64,000 nucleotides of DNA, from positions 1,488,001 to 1,552,000 of the forward strand of contig OY781044.1 of the NCBI GenBank assembly GCA_963676235.1, in the 5' to 3' direction. The notes under the pieces were generated by a model, which worked only from the letters and a program-made list of their open reading frames with translations, did not search any database and had not been told where the DNA came from. Source of the DNA: JALNYB01 sp963676235. Lineage in GTDB: Archaea; Thermoplasmatota; Thermoplasmata; Methanomassiliicoccales; Methanomethylophilaceae. Position numbers and translations under genes: made by a program. Position 1 is the first letter of the stretch; every line of letters starts with the position of its first letter. Positions 1 to 8,704 of this stretch are shown one piece after another.

Positions 1-1
1 T

Positions 2-481
2 GAAGCAGGCGAAGTCGGTGTAGATGGCGCCACTTTAAAAGCAGAAGGATATGACGCTATTGAATTACCTGATGGTTGCATTTGTTGTACGTTGTCGGGG
101 ACACTTCAACACGCATTGCAAAGCATAAAAAAAGATATTGATCCTGATGTCATTATAATCGAACCTACCGGATTGGCCCTTCCACACAAGGTTGAAACCC
201 TTGTACGTACCTCGATGATCGATCCTGAGGAAACTATCATAATTGGTGTTGCGGACATTCAAAGGTTCGATGACCTGATCAAGAAAAAAGAAGAGTTCTT
301 TAAAAGGCAGATGTTCGGAGCAAATTTCATTCTTATAAACAAAGCAGACCTAGCATCTCCTGAACAACTTGCATCCGCAGTAGCCTATCTTAAACGTGAA
401 TACCCTGATAAGTTAATCATATCGGTATCTAACAAGACCGGACAAAATCTGGATAAAGTCTACGAGTTGATGAAAGAATGA
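2..481 (+). CDS. G3E-family (CobW/HypB-type) metallochaperone GTPase, 5' end missing
   Basis: Partial gene: the frame is already open at the window edge and about 159 C-terminal residues are visible. It reads into a GCICC motif (visible residues 25-29), the metal-binding CxCC signature of COG0523 G3E GTPases. An EPTG segment (about 54-57) and the guanine-specificity motif NKAD (about 113-116) follow. The P-loop must lie upstream. Family members hydrolyse GTP to deliver a metal or corrin cofactor to target proteins. The stop overlaps the start of the His/Cys-rich gene (ATGA), and ramA follows, so a role in metal or corrinoid supply to methylamine metabolism is inferred. The metal cannot be told from the sequence. 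Confidence 0.88.
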   Translation, partial: EAGEVGVDGATLKAEGYDAIELPDGCICCTLSGTLQHALQSIKKDIDPDVIIIEPTGLALPHKVETLVRTSMIDPEETIIIGVADIQRFDDLIKKKEEFFKRQMFGANFILINKADLASPEQLASAVAYLKREYPDKLIISVSNKTGQNLDKVYELMKE

Positions 482-1167
482 GCGAAGAACACAATCATAA
501 ACACAATGAGGATTGTCACTGTCATGAGTGTGAAGATAAACGTGACGGAGGCGAAAAGACTTCTATGGAAGAAGCCGGCGGAGTAGCCGTAGGTTTTGTA
601 GGACACTTCCACGGATGGAATTCAGATGCAGAAGCGAGACTTGCTAATGCTCTGATCATTACTGGAAAATGGGTTGAAAAGGAATCAGGATGCCTCCTCG
701 GACACATCAAATGTGCTGTTTATCACGATGACGGAACCGGAATCACACTCAACCTTACCGATTTAGACAATGGAGTTGAACACCATGGTGTTATCGACCC
801 CTGCGAAGAAATCAATTTTAACTTTATGGCAGCGGTCTTGGATGTGGATCCACATGAACTGGAACACATAATGATGCACGCCATCGAAGATACTGGGATC
901 GATTACCAGATTAAAGAAGGACATCATCACCATCACCACGATGAGGATGAACATTGTTGCTGTGGCGATCACCATGAGCATCACCATCACCACGATGAGG
1001 ATGAACATTGTTGCTGTGGCGATCACCATGAGCATCACCATCACCACGATGATGACGATGATGATGAAGAATGCCATTGTAAAGCGTGCGAAGATCGCCG
1101 TAAAGAAGAAGCTTCCGAGCAGACAACTGAAAAGAAGTCTATTTGGGACAAGATCAGGAGGAAATGA
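478..1167 (+). CDS. His/Cys-rich metal-binding protein in the ramA operon
   Basis: A 229-residue protein I cannot assign to a named family. The N-terminus (1-25) is rich in His and Cys (HCHEC-type spacing). A central segment (about 30-147) without metal-motif bias looks like a folded domain. From about 148 to 200 come two tandem copies of an 18-residue unit (HHHHH, DEDE, HCCCG, DHHE) and an Asp-rich stretch, then a CHCKAC motif and a basic tail. Runs of His and vicinal Cys suggest metal storage or transfer, probably Ni, Co or Zn. It overlaps the upstream G3E GTPase gene by 4 nt and lies directly before ramA. Its role as partner of that GTPase is inferred from context. Confidence 0.85.
   Translation: MSEEHNHKHNEDCHCHECEDKRDGGEKTSMEEAGGVAVGFVGHFHGWNSDAEARLANALIITGKWVEKESGCLLGHIKCAVYHDDGTGITLNLTDLDNGVEHHGVIDPCEEINFNFMAAVLDVDPHELEHIMMHAIEDTGIDYQIKEGHHHHHHDEDEHCCCGDHHEHHHHHDEDEHCCCGDHHEHHHHHDDDDDDEECHCKACEDRRKEEASEQTTEKKSIWDKIRRK
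925..1050 (+). repeat. 54-bp in-frame tandem repeat (2.3 copies)
   Basis: Two identical 54-bp units (925-978 and 979-1032) are followed by 18 nt of a third (1033-1050). Each encodes the same 18-residue His/Asp/Glu/Cys unit. Identity at the nucleotide level points to recent duplication or slippage. Because 54 is a multiple of three, copy number can change without breaking the frame. Confidence 0.95.
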
Positions 1168-1169
1168 AA

Positions 1170-2786
1170 ATGAGTTATGGAATATCTTTAGATATGGGTA
1201 CAAGCGGAACGAGGGCTCATGCAGTCAATCTTTCCGACGGTAAGATTTTGTCTACATCAGTAACTGAATGTCACCCTTTACCGGGTGCGAACATCATGGA
1301 TCATTTGACATTCTGTATTAATGTTGGTACAGAATTAGCTCACGATATCGTAATGGATACTGTGAACAAAGTCATAAAAACGCTAGATATAGATCTTAAA
1401 AAAGTAGAAAAGGTCAGTATCTGTGGTAACCCTATTCAACTATCTCTGTTCCAGGGGATTCCCATAGACGACCTTGCTTTTGCCGGTGAGAACGCTCACA
1501 AAGCAAGAGGTATAAAAAACCAGGCAAGAAATGCAGGTGTATTCTCAGCAGTAGATGTTGGAATGGATCTTCCCGATGGAACTGAACTTTATGTTCCTCC
1601 GGCGATTAGACATGAGATTGGTGCAGACGCGCTTGCTATGATGTATAAAAGCGGATTCCTCGATCAGAAAAATAACTGCCTCGTAACTGATTACGGAACT
1701 AATGCAGAAATGGCATTGAAAGTTGGAGACGAGATTTACACAGGATCTGCAGCAGCAGGTCCGGCGATGGAGGGTCAATCCATCAAATGTGGTATGCTTG
1801 CAGGCCCAGGCGCGATTTGTGACTTAGAGTATGATTTCTCATGGAAATGTATGGTCTTGGATGAAGAAATAACTCCCCAACCAGGTGATAACTGTGATTT
1901 TGGCCTTAACATGATTACTGAAGAAGGGCCTATGCACGGAAAAGCAAAAGGAATTACTGGAACCGGAGTTGTCGCCGCAGTCGCTGCAGCCTTAGACGGA
2001 AATCTATGGAAGAAAGGAAAGCTCCAGACGAACGACGGTATGATGCACTTCCAGGATGGTATCTATATCGATTCACATGACATCTCCGAAGCGTGTAAAG
2101 CCATCGGTGCCATAAGAGCAGGTCACTTCACGTTATTGGAACACGCTGGTATAAAATTCGATGAAATGAATATCATGTATATGGCCGGAGCATCCGGAAC
2201 ATATGTTGATGCCGTTAAAGCGAGAGAAGTAGGACTCATACCTCCTTCCTGTAAAGAAGTCTATCAGTGGGGTAACACCTCGTTGGCAATGGCAACAGAT
2301 ATTCTAACCAAACCTGAACTCCTTGATGAACTACAGGTAATTGCAGACGGCATCAGAGCTAATCATGTGATGTTCGCTTCGGATAAGACCTTCGAACAGA
2401 TCTATATGCAGGAACTCGCCCACTGGGATGAGGGAATGGGCATGGAGATGTACAACAATAATAACAAGATCTATGGAATACAAGAATTGCCTAAAGTACA
2501 CGGGACACCCAATGTACATCGTATGGTAGTACGTGATATTCCTGATCTCGGTGCAAGAGGACTCCGTATCGTTCATGACATTGGAACCAACCTTGTCGGA
2601 AAAATGGATGGTTGTACAGGCTGTAAGAAATGTGAAAATGAATGCCCCGAACATGCACTTACAGTAATGCCTGACAAGACTATTGTCGTCAAGACAAAGA
2701 ACTGCCTGGGAACAGCATGCTACAGATGTCAGTTCATATGCCCCGAAAAGGTCTATAAATTCGACACGCTCAGATTAGAACAGTAA
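1170..2786 (+). CDS. ramA: RamA-type reductive activase of methylamine corrinoid proteins
   Basis: A 538-residue protein matching RamA in length and layout. An ASKHA-like ATPase part opens with a phosphate-loop-like MGTSGTRAH. The body is DUF4445-type, and the C-terminus carries two [4Fe-4S] sites, CTGCKKCENEC and a CLGTACYRCQFIC variant (last ~60 residues). RamA uses ATP to reduce inactive Co(II) corrinoid on methylamine corrinoid proteins to Co(I), starting methylotrophic methanogenesis. I chose ATG 1170 over ATG 1164 because AGGAGG at 1156-1161 is 8 nt upstream of 1170 but only 2 nt from 1164. Third gene of the operon with the G3E GTPase and the His-rich protein. Paralogous activases share this layout, so methylamine specificity is likely, not proven. 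Confidence 0.88.
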   Translation: MSYGISLDMGTSGTRAHAVNLSDGKILSTSVTECHPLPGANIMDHLTFCINVGTELAHDIVMDTVNKVIKTLDIDLKKVEKVSICGNPIQLSLFQGIPIDDLAFAGENAHKARGIKNQARNAGVFSAVDVGMDLPDGTELYVPPAIRHEIGADALAMMYKSGFLDQKNNCLVTDYGTNAEMALKVGDEIYTGSAAAGPAMEGQSIKCGMLAGPGAICDLEYDFSWKCMVLDEEITPQPGDNCDFGLNMITEEGPMHGKAKGITGTGVVAAVAAALDGNLWKKGKLQTNDGMMHFQDGIYIDSHDISEACKAIGAIRAGHFTLLEHAGIKFDEMNIMYMAGASGTYVDAVKAREVGLIPPSCKEVYQWGNTSLAMATDILTKPELLDELQVIADGIRANHVMFASDKTFEQIYMQELAHWDEGMGMEMYNNNNKIYGIQELPKVHGTPNVHRMVVRDIPDLGARGLRIVHDIGTNLVGKMDGCTGCKKCENECPEHALTVMPDKTIVVKTKNCLGTACYRCQFICPEKVYKFDTLRLEQ

Positions 2787-2795
2787 ACTTCAAAT

Positions 2796-2820
2796 GGGGA
2801 AAAATCCCCTAATCATTTTT
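2796..2820 (+). terminator. hairpin plus T-rich tail after ramA
   Basis: GGGGA (2796-2800) pairs with TCCCC (2805-2809) around an AAAA loop, about 10 nt after the ramA stop, and is followed by a T-rich run. The same design occurs after iorB. Probable transcription end for the ramA operon. Confidence 0.6.
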
Positions 2821-3092
2821 TATTTAATTTTTAAACAATCACATATTGATGAATTTGACTTTATTAGTTCCTTGATATCGCTTTTTAATATACTATGTGA
2901 CTTGTAGAAAATTATACTGAAATCAGACTCATAGCAAATTTTCAACAATTGTAACTATGCAAAATTAATCTTATCGATGTCTTTCTGTGTAGGCCCAACC
3001 ATATCGATAATGAAGCAATATGGAAACCTGCATTTCATTTTCTTTGTAAAATGTTACAAAGGTATCACCGATTTATGAAAGAAATTTTTCGG

Positions 3093-3120
3093 ACCTTCTG
3101 GCCCGAAGGTAAAAAAAAAA
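3093..3120 (-). terminator. T10 tract and hairpin after the ABC importer operon
   Basis: Directly after the ATPase gene stop (3128, minus strand) come ten consecutive T (3111-3120) and then a hairpin with 6-bp arms (3093-3098 and 3105-3110). A U-tract right after the stop is the usual archaeal, FttA-dependent kind of terminator. Confidence 0.65.
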
Positions 3121-3127
3121 TTGAAGT

Positions 3128-3949
3128 TTATCCCATCACATTCTCATTCTCGAGTTCTACGAGAATCCTTTTTCTAAGAATAGAGAATGCTGGATCCGCA
3201 CGATCCCTAGGTCTTGGCCAGGGAACCGTAATGATCTCCTTGATCATTGCAGGACGCTTTGTAAGGATTATGATCCTGTCTGATAGGAACAATGCTTCAT
3301 CAACCGAATGTGTAACAAAAATAATAGTCTGATCTGTTTTATCCAACACTCTTAACAGCTGTACTTGCATGATATTCCTTGTCTGAGCATCTAAAGATCC
3401 GAACGGTTCATCCATAAGGGTTACCTCTGGATGATTGACCAGGACCCTGGCGATACCGACACGTTGCTTCATTCCTCCAGACAATTCATGTACTCTCGAA
3501 TCAGCGAATTTTTCCAGACCTACGAGCTTGATATACCTATCTGCCCTAGTGCGACGTTCCTCTTTGGGAACTCCCGCAACCTCCATTCCGAATTCAACAT
3601 TCCTTCTTACTGATCTCCATGGAAAAAGAGCGAAATCTTGAAACACCATTCCTCTGTCCGAACCTGGACCGGAAGCCGCTTTACCATCTACCAAAATCGT
3701 ACCCGATGTAGGTTCCAACAGTCCTGCGATCATTCTTAATATGGTCGTCTTTCCACATCCTGAAGGACCTACGATTGTCACGAGTTCTCCCTTACGGATA
3801 TTCAAAGAGAAATCTTCCACTGCTACTGTCTCTGAATCATCTGTCTTGTAGACCTTTCTGAGATTCTTTATACAGATCTGTGCCTCTTCACAACCACAAT
3901 TGTCTACATCTGAGATTTCCTCATTGATGTTTGAAATTTCGTCACTCAT
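3128..3949 (-). CDS. NitT/TauT-family ABC importer, ATP-binding protein
   Basis: A 273-residue cytoplasmic ATPase energising import by the neighbouring permease and binding protein. Walker A GPSGCGKTT is at 61-69, signature LSGG at 156-159 and Walker B plus D-loop (DEPFGSLD) at 180-187. The order and the GMVFQDFALFPW stretch are typical of the SsuB/TauB/NrtD group. A 25-residue acidic N-terminal extension with two Cys precedes the domain. The start overlaps the permease stop (ATGA). The substrate is unknown: this group carries sulfonates, nitrate, cyanate, thiamine precursors and others. Confidence 0.93.
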   Translation of the reverse strand: MSDEISNINEEISDVDNCGCEEAQICIKNLRKVYKTDDSETVAVEDFSLNIRKGELVTIVGPSGCGKTTILRMIAGLLEPTSGTILVDGKAASGPGSDRGMVFQDFALFPWRSVRRNVEFGMEVAGVPKEERRTRADRYIKLVGLEKFADSRVHELSGGMKQRVGIARVLVNHPEVTLMDEPFGSLDAQTRNIMQVQLLRVLDKTDQTIIFVTHSVDEALFLSDRIIILTKRPAMIKEIITVPWPRPRDRADPAFSILRKRILVELENENVMG

Positions 3950-4764
3950 TCTTCCATCCCCATTCTTTTTACAATAACTCTATGGATATAATCGGCGAGT
4001 CCGATGGTCAGAAGACCTAAAATAGCAATTATTACGAGTGCAGCAAATGCACCTGCTCCAGATCCTACGACAGATGATTGTTCCTGCAGGTAATATCCAA
4101 TTCCTGCGTTAATAGGTGCGAACATCTCAGCTGCGACTATACACATCCATCCAACTCCCAATCCAATCTTGATTCCGTTCATTGTGTACGGGACTGCACT
4201 GGGAATCATTACCTTTGTGAAAGTCTGTAATTTAGAAGCCCCCAATGTTTTAGAAGCATCGATCAGACTCTGGTCGATCTTCATTACACCGAAGATCACA
4301 TTAGTGAGCAACGGGAAGAAGATACCTATGAAAACAACAAGTATAGGACCCACGGTATAATTGATACCGTAAATGAATATAGGTGCCCACGCAATGGGTG
4401 CGATAGGCCTTAGAATTTCCAAGATGGGATTAGTGAACTGTCTTACTATTCTGGAATAACCTATAACAAGACCCAATGGGACCGCAACAACTAATGCCAA
4501 CACAAATCCTTTCAAAAATGTAGACATACTTGCCGCAATATACTGCCACATGGTCCTTCCGGTAATAGGATCACCAATGGTATACAGACTTACCAACGCG
4601 TCCCATGTTTCCAACGGAGTCGGAAGGAATGATGAATTAGCTAACAATGATGCTATCCACCATGCTTCCAACAGTAGAATTAAAGAAATGAAAGTGATAC
4701 CCAGTGTTTTACCAAATCTGTGGTATTTATTATTCTCGTCGTATTTGAATTTTGAATATTCCAT
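3946..4764 (-). CDS. NitT/TauT-family ABC importer, permease
   Basis: A 272-residue membrane protein of the BPD_transp_1 family with about six membrane segments. The cytoplasmic coupling (EAA) loop, DASKTLGASKLQTF, contacts the ATPase. I prefer ATG 4764 to GTG 4773 because GGTGA sits 5 nt upstream of 4764, the spacing seen at other genes here. The gene before it is the binding protein, the one after it the ATPase, so the three form one minus-strand operon. Confidence 0.92.
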   Translation of the reverse strand: MEYSKFKYDENNKYHRFGKTLGITFISLILLLEAWWIASLLANSSFLPTPLETWDALVSLYTIGDPITGRTMWQYIAASMSTFLKGFVLALVVAVPLGLVIGYSRIVRQFTNPILEILRPIAPIAWAPIFIYGINYTVGPILVVFIGIFFPLLTNVIFGVMKIDQSLIDASKTLGASKLQTFTKVMIPSAVPYTMNGIKIGLGVGWMCIVAAEMFAPINAGIGYYLQEQSSVVGSGAGAFAALVIIAILGLLTIGLADYIHRVIVKRMGMEE

Positions 4765-4769
4765 TGATA

Positions 4770-5936
4770 TCACCCGTTATTGATCGTCTTAATGACAAGA
4801 GGTGGTGCTCCCAAGAATGAAATATCACAACTCGGTGTCGCTGCGAAAAGATCTGCAGCAACAGCTCCTCCGTTTGCAAATGTATTGATGGTCACACTTA
4901 TTCCGTAATCTTTGAAGAAACTTTCCACCACACATACTTGCAATGCGATCTGATGAATATCTCCGGCGATAGCGCCTATCGAGATAGTATCTACGTCACC
5001 TACATCAGGTAGATTCATTACCAAAGCCGCCCTTAGATATGAGTCATCAACCAAAGCGTTCACGAATTCTGTGGTATTGGAAAAGCCTAGATCTTCCATT
5101 GTATGGATCAATCCTGATCCGGGTGATGCTAACAGACTATCTGTCAAAGTTACTAGATCTGACTTGAGAGTTGTAAGTGAACCGGAAGAGCTGTCTGCAA
5201 ATTTATATACCACGGTGGATAAAGCTTCTTCTACAACAGTCTTGGTCTGTCCAGATGACATTCCGATCTGTACCAGCGTATCATAATCAGTACCTTTGTT
5301 TTGGATTGCGTTATTTACCCAATTCACTCCTTCAACATAGGCTGCAAGGAATTTTAACACCGTTGCAGTGTTATCGTTGAGATATGCTGTCCTTCCTGCG
5401 ATCACACAGCAGGTGTGGCCAGGGAACAATACATTTGTGGTCACCAAACCCGTAAAACTCGATGAATCTGCAATCGCGTGATATACGGGTTCCCAAACGA
5501 TACCTCCGATGATATTCGATGATTCAAGAGCTGCATAAGCTAAATTTACTGTTGTCACATTCGGAACATAATACACAGTTCTACTAGGATCTCCGCTAGA
5601 ACCGACCAGCTCAAAGGAAAATCCCATACTTTCAACAATATTCAATAATTGTATATGTTGAATAGAAGTGACTCCGGGCGTTGCAAAAGTCTTTCCAGCC
5701 CATGCGGATGCAATGCATTCAGGCATTTTATCATCATTAAAAATTATATTTCCCTCAGAGTCCAGTTCGAAAAAATCACTAAGAGTATATCCGTTCTGAA
5801 TGTAGATTCCAGATCCGTCGGTATTTACTCTGGCAATAACAGAGACATCCAATGAATGAGTTTCATCGTTCATTGAAAGCACATATATGCCGCCTGCCGC
5901 CATTATTTCGATGAGGACGATTATTAACACAATCAC
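4770..5936 (-). CDS. substrate-binding protein of the ABC importer, apparently circularly permuted
   Basis: A 388-residue exported or membrane-anchored solute-binding protein (NMT1/SsuA-like, PF13379 type). An N-terminal hydrophobic segment (1-20) acts as signal or anchor. Residues 30-45 (ARVNTDGSGIY), 81-95 (GKTFATPGVTSIQHI), 146-153 (GIVWEPVY) and 171-180 (FPGHTCCVIA) are motifs that normally lie in the middle and C-terminal part of the family. The motifs that normally open the mature protein (GAIAGDIHQIAL, FANGGAV, ISFLGAPP) are instead at 318-388, right at the C-terminus. The gene starts with GTG. Only about 130 bp separate it from the next gene upstream, so no missing N-terminal half is encoded there. 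Family identity is firm; the permutation is my reading. Confidence 0.85.
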   Translation of the reverse strand: MIVLIIVLIEIMAAGGIYVLSMNDETHSLDVSVIARVNTDGSGIYIQNGYTLSDFFELDSEGNIIFNDDKMPECIASAWAGKTFATPGVTSIQHIQLLNIVESMGFSFELVGSSGDPSRTVYYVPNVTTVNLAYAALESSNIIGGIVWEPVYHAIADSSSFTGLVTTNVLFPGHTCCVIAGRTAYLNDNTATVLKFLAAYVEGVNWVNNAIQNKGTDYDTLVQIGMSSGQTKTVVEEALSTVVYKFADSSSGSLTTLKSDLVTLTDSLLASPGSGLIHTMEDLGFSNTTEFVNALVDDSYLRAALVMNLPDVGDVDTISIGAIAGDIHQIALQVCVVESFFKDYGISVTINTFANGGAVAADLFAATPSCDISFLGAPPLVIKTINNG

Positions 5937-6066
5937 TTTGTCTTTAATAAGCTCACATCCAATAACATTGAGAGCAAAAAAAGAGTATATTAACCTTTAT
6001 GGGCATTATTATCCTTATTGTATTAAATAATGATATTGTTGTCCATTTGTGGATGCAACATAACAA

Positions 6067-7908
6067 TTATGAATTGGATCTGTGGATTGTGAACGTTGAT
6101 TCCTTGGATGCAGAATCATCTAGAGCAACAGGAACTGTGATCTTCCTCTTGTTACCCGTACTCTTTAATTTTCCTTGATCGAAAGCAGCTTGATAGTTCT
6201 TCATCTCTGCAGGAACTATCATTACCTTGTCACCTTTAGAGAACTTTTTTCTTGTTACCCATTCAGTGAACGGTGCGAGTACACGGAATTCCTCAGCCTC
6301 TAGAATAACACTGTTTGGTTTTTCATGTGCCTTCATATCAGAATAATTGCCTGCATAAGTTATCGCAGTATGATCTTTGACCTCGATGACTCTTGTACAA
6401 ATATTATCCAGGAAATACCTGTCATGAGTTATGACCATCACAGTCCCATCGTATTCTTCAAGAGCAGCTTCCATCGCATTCTTGGCAGGAATGTCCAAAT
6501 AATTCGTTGGTTCGTCCAGAATCAAAAGATTGGTTCCGTTGAGAAGCAACAGACTCAATGCGACCTTTGCCCTCTGTCCTCCGGAGAGCATCTTCATCGG
6601 TTTTTCTACATCATCTCCTTCAAGCAGGAGTTTGGAAAGCATAGCTCTTGCATCTCCGCGTCTATCAGAACCTACTACATGAACCAACTGTTCTTCGGCT
6701 GTAAGCATGAGATCGAGACCTTCATGATGCTGTGAATAATAACCCATCTTTGCACCAGGTGCAAGCCATAGCTCGCCCGTGCTGGGAATTTGGCCAAGAA
6801 GTGCTTTTATGAGAGTTGATTTCCCCTCTCCATTACCTCCGAACACGCCGATCTTATCATTTTTTTGAATATCTATTTCAACATTCTTGAGAACAACATC
6901 ATCACCGTATGCAACTGTAAGATCATGAGCCAAGAATACATTCTTTCCAGATTTCTGGACAGACTGCATCTTCACAGAAATATCCTTCACATCTTCAGGT
7001 CTATCCTTGACCTCCATCTTGGCCGCTGTTCTCTCTCTGCTCTTATGACTTGAAAGATACTTGCAGTCCCTGATCATCTGATCGATGACCTCTTCTTCGT
7101 GTTTCTTTTTATTAGCGTATTTTTCGTATTCCTTCTGCATACGCTCGACATCCATTGTCTTCTTATCCACGAAGTCCGTGTAATTGCCTTTGTATTCACG
7201 GGTCTTTCCGCCTGATATCTCCACCATGCGTGTAGCTATCTTATCGAGGAAATACCTGTCATGGCTGATAACCAAGACAGCACAATGCGTCTTGATGATG
7301 TAATCTTCTAGCCATTCCACTGTCACGATGTCCAGATGCGATGTCGGTTCGTCCATGACAAGGAGATCGCATTCTTCTGCCTGAACAAGGATACGCGAGA
7401 TCATTACTTTGGTCCTTTCTCCTCCTGAAAGAGATTCCATATCACGATCCATCAGATCGACCGATAGACCTACTTTCTCAAGCGATCTGACTAATTTATC
7501 TTCATCCTGGACCTTGAATTTGGCCAGTTGAGTTTCCAGATCAGAATATTCTGCCGCAACTGCATTCCAATCAATGTCTTTACCAGATGTCATCATATCA
7601 TCGAGTTCATGCATACGGATCTCGACCGACTCTATATGACCATAAGGGCGATGAAGAACTTCACGTACAGTAACTGATGAGGACGACTCTGCGAACTGTT
7701 GCAAATATCCGATCTTATCTGTACGACGGATCAATTCGCCTGTATCAGGTTTGATCTCACCTAAAAGGATCTTAAGAAATGTGCTTTTACCGGCACCATT
7801 CAATCCGATAAGTCCAATACGGTCCCCTTCGTTGATCTGGAGATCGGCACCTCTTAGCACTTTGACGGGTCCGAACGATTTTGTAATGGCTTGCGCCAGA
7901 ATAAGCAT
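6067..7908 (-). CDS. ABC-F family ATPase (ribosome-associated type)
   Basis: A 613-residue soluble protein with two ABC domains and no membrane segment. The first P-loop GLNGAGKST is at 35-43 with its LSGGERTK. The interdomain linker is rich in Lys, Glu and Arg and coiled-coil-like (about 245-310). The second P-loop GGNGEGKST is near 345 with LSGGQRAKV. A C-terminal extension of about 90 residues follows. ABC-F proteins act on ribosomes, for example on stalled complexes or giving antibiotic protection. Monocistronic; a TATA-like TTAAATATATC (about 7929-7939) suggests a short leader. Whether it is housekeeping or protective cannot be told. Confidence 0.9.
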   Translation of the reverse strand: MLILAQAITKSFGPVKVLRGADLQINEGDRIGLIGLNGAGKSTFLKILLGEIKPDTGELIRRTDKIGYLQQFAESSSSVTVREVLHRPYGHIESVEIRMHELDDMMTSGKDIDWNAVAAEYSDLETQLAKFKVQDEDKLVRSLEKVGLSVDLMDRDMESLSGGERTKVMISRILVQAEECDLLVMDEPTSHLDIVTVEWLEDYIIKTHCAVLVISHDRYFLDKIATRMVEISGGKTREYKGNYTDFVDKKTMDVERMQKEYEKYANKKKHEEEVIDQMIRDCKYLSSHKSRERTAAKMEVKDRPEDVKDISVKMQSVQKSGKNVFLAHDLTVAYGDDVVLKNVEIDIQKNDKIGVFGGNGEGKSTLIKALLGQIPSTGELWLAPGAKMGYYSQHHEGLDLMLTAEEQLVHVVGSDRRGDARAMLSKLLLEGDDVEKPMKMLSGGQRAKVALSLLLLNGTNLLILDEPTNYLDIPAKNAMEAALEEYDGTVMVITHDRYFLDNICTRVIEVKDHTAITYAGNYSDMKAHEKPNSVILEAEEFRVLAPFTEWVTRKKFSKGDKVMIVPAEMKNYQAAFDQGKLKSTGNKRKITVPVALDDSASKESTFTIHRSNS

Positions 7909-8325
7909 ACTTTTTGGATAGACCTGATATATTTAACAATATGGCACATATTCAACTTCTGATGTGCATTCATATGATATTTTTTATCATTTTAGCATTA
8001 ATAATACCTAAAATCATATCTGGTGATATATTTCTCATATGGCCATATACAAAGATTAACACATGACTAATGATGAACCAACCGAACAACAAGGCCTCAT
8101 CATTTGTAAAGACCTATTACAAACAAACATTGTCTCCGCTCTCTTGATAAAGTAACATAAGATCTGATTCCTGATGAGAAACATTTACTATCTTCGTCGG
8201 TCACTGCCTCGTCTAAGATATTCAGATATCAAAGAATATCACCGCTTTGCTGTTACAGGAATGAAACGATACGATTCAAAAATTAATCAGATTCTGATAA
8301 AATCACAACATCTGAAAATGATAAT
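7909..8325. other. 417-bp intergenic stretch between ABC-F gene and tRNA-Leu
   Basis: Holds the promoter of the ABC-F gene (TATA-like element on the minus strand at about 7929-7939). A 30-codon plus-strand ORF (ATG 8063 to TAA 8155) has codon use like its neighbours and an ATATATTT element about 35 nt upstream. I regard it as a weak small-protein candidate only. I see no other structure. Confidence 0.45.
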
Positions 8326-8411
8326 TGGTGCGAGGGAGGGGATTCGAACCCCTGTATCACTAAGAACAGGATCCTAAGTCCTGCGCCTTTTCCAGGCTTG
8401 GCTACCCTCGC
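8326..8411 (-). tRNA. tRNA-Leu (anticodon UAG), CCA encoded
   Basis: Type II tRNA. Acceptor arms GCGAGGG (8405-8411, minus strand) and CCCTCGC pair fully. The anticodon stem CAGGA/TCCTG encloses loop CTTAGGA, giving anticodon UAG. A long variable arm and the T-arm GGGGTTCGAATCCCC follow. Discriminator A is at 8329, and CCA is encoded at 8326-8328. It decodes CUN leucine codons, mainly CUA. Confidence 0.95.
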
Positions 8412-8677
8412 TTGATATTGCAACAGCACCATAGTTCTTGTTTTTATTGTTTATGTTTCCTTAGACTCATTTTTACACATTTACACGATTGATAGAACCA
8501 AATAATCATGATATTCATGTGGCGTAAGATATCATAAACTCTTAATTTGTCTACAAATTCTAAATGCTGCAACTTATCATACTTCTCAAAAAAATTATCG
8601 AACAAAATAAAACGATGTTTGTGAAATGTCTTATGAATGAATATGGTAAAGAAATAGAATTAAACAATAGACAGAAT

Positions 8678-8700
8678 ATACCTCCATTGATTTGAGGTAT
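8678..8700 (+). promoter_or_regulatory. hairpin sequestering the iorA Shine-Dalgarno
   Basis: ATACCTC (8678-8684) is the exact reverse complement of GAGGTAT (8694-8700) with a 9-nt loop. The right arm contains the likely ribosome-binding site, 4 nt before the iorA ATG at 8705. In the mRNA this stem would hide the site, so translation of iorAB may be switched by temperature, a ligand or a protein. The pairing is seen; regulation is inferred. Confidence 0.5.
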
Positions 8701-8704
8701 CCTA

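Larger units (their letters stand above)
2787..3127. other. 341-bp intergenic stretch between convergent genes
   Basis: Lies between the 3' ends of ramA (+) and the ABC importer operon (-). It holds the two terminator-like elements listed separately at its edges. The AT-rich middle (about 2825-3090) shows no convincing ORF, tRNA or repeat. Confidence 0.6.

Noticed and set aside
925..1050. CRISPR-like direct repeats
   Set aside because: The 54-bp units are contiguous, without spacers, and lie within a coding frame.
763..1203. 146-residue minus-strand ORF over the His-rich gene
   Set aside because: Complement of the His/Asp repeats gives a meaningless Val/Met/Ile-rich product; the plus strand has the operon structure.
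3051..3332. 93-residue plus-strand ORF
   Set aside because: Antisense to the ABC ATPase, low-complexity opening, no family features.
8174..8377. 67-residue plus-strand ORF
   Set aside because: Runs into the tRNA-Leu gene and shows no family resemblance.
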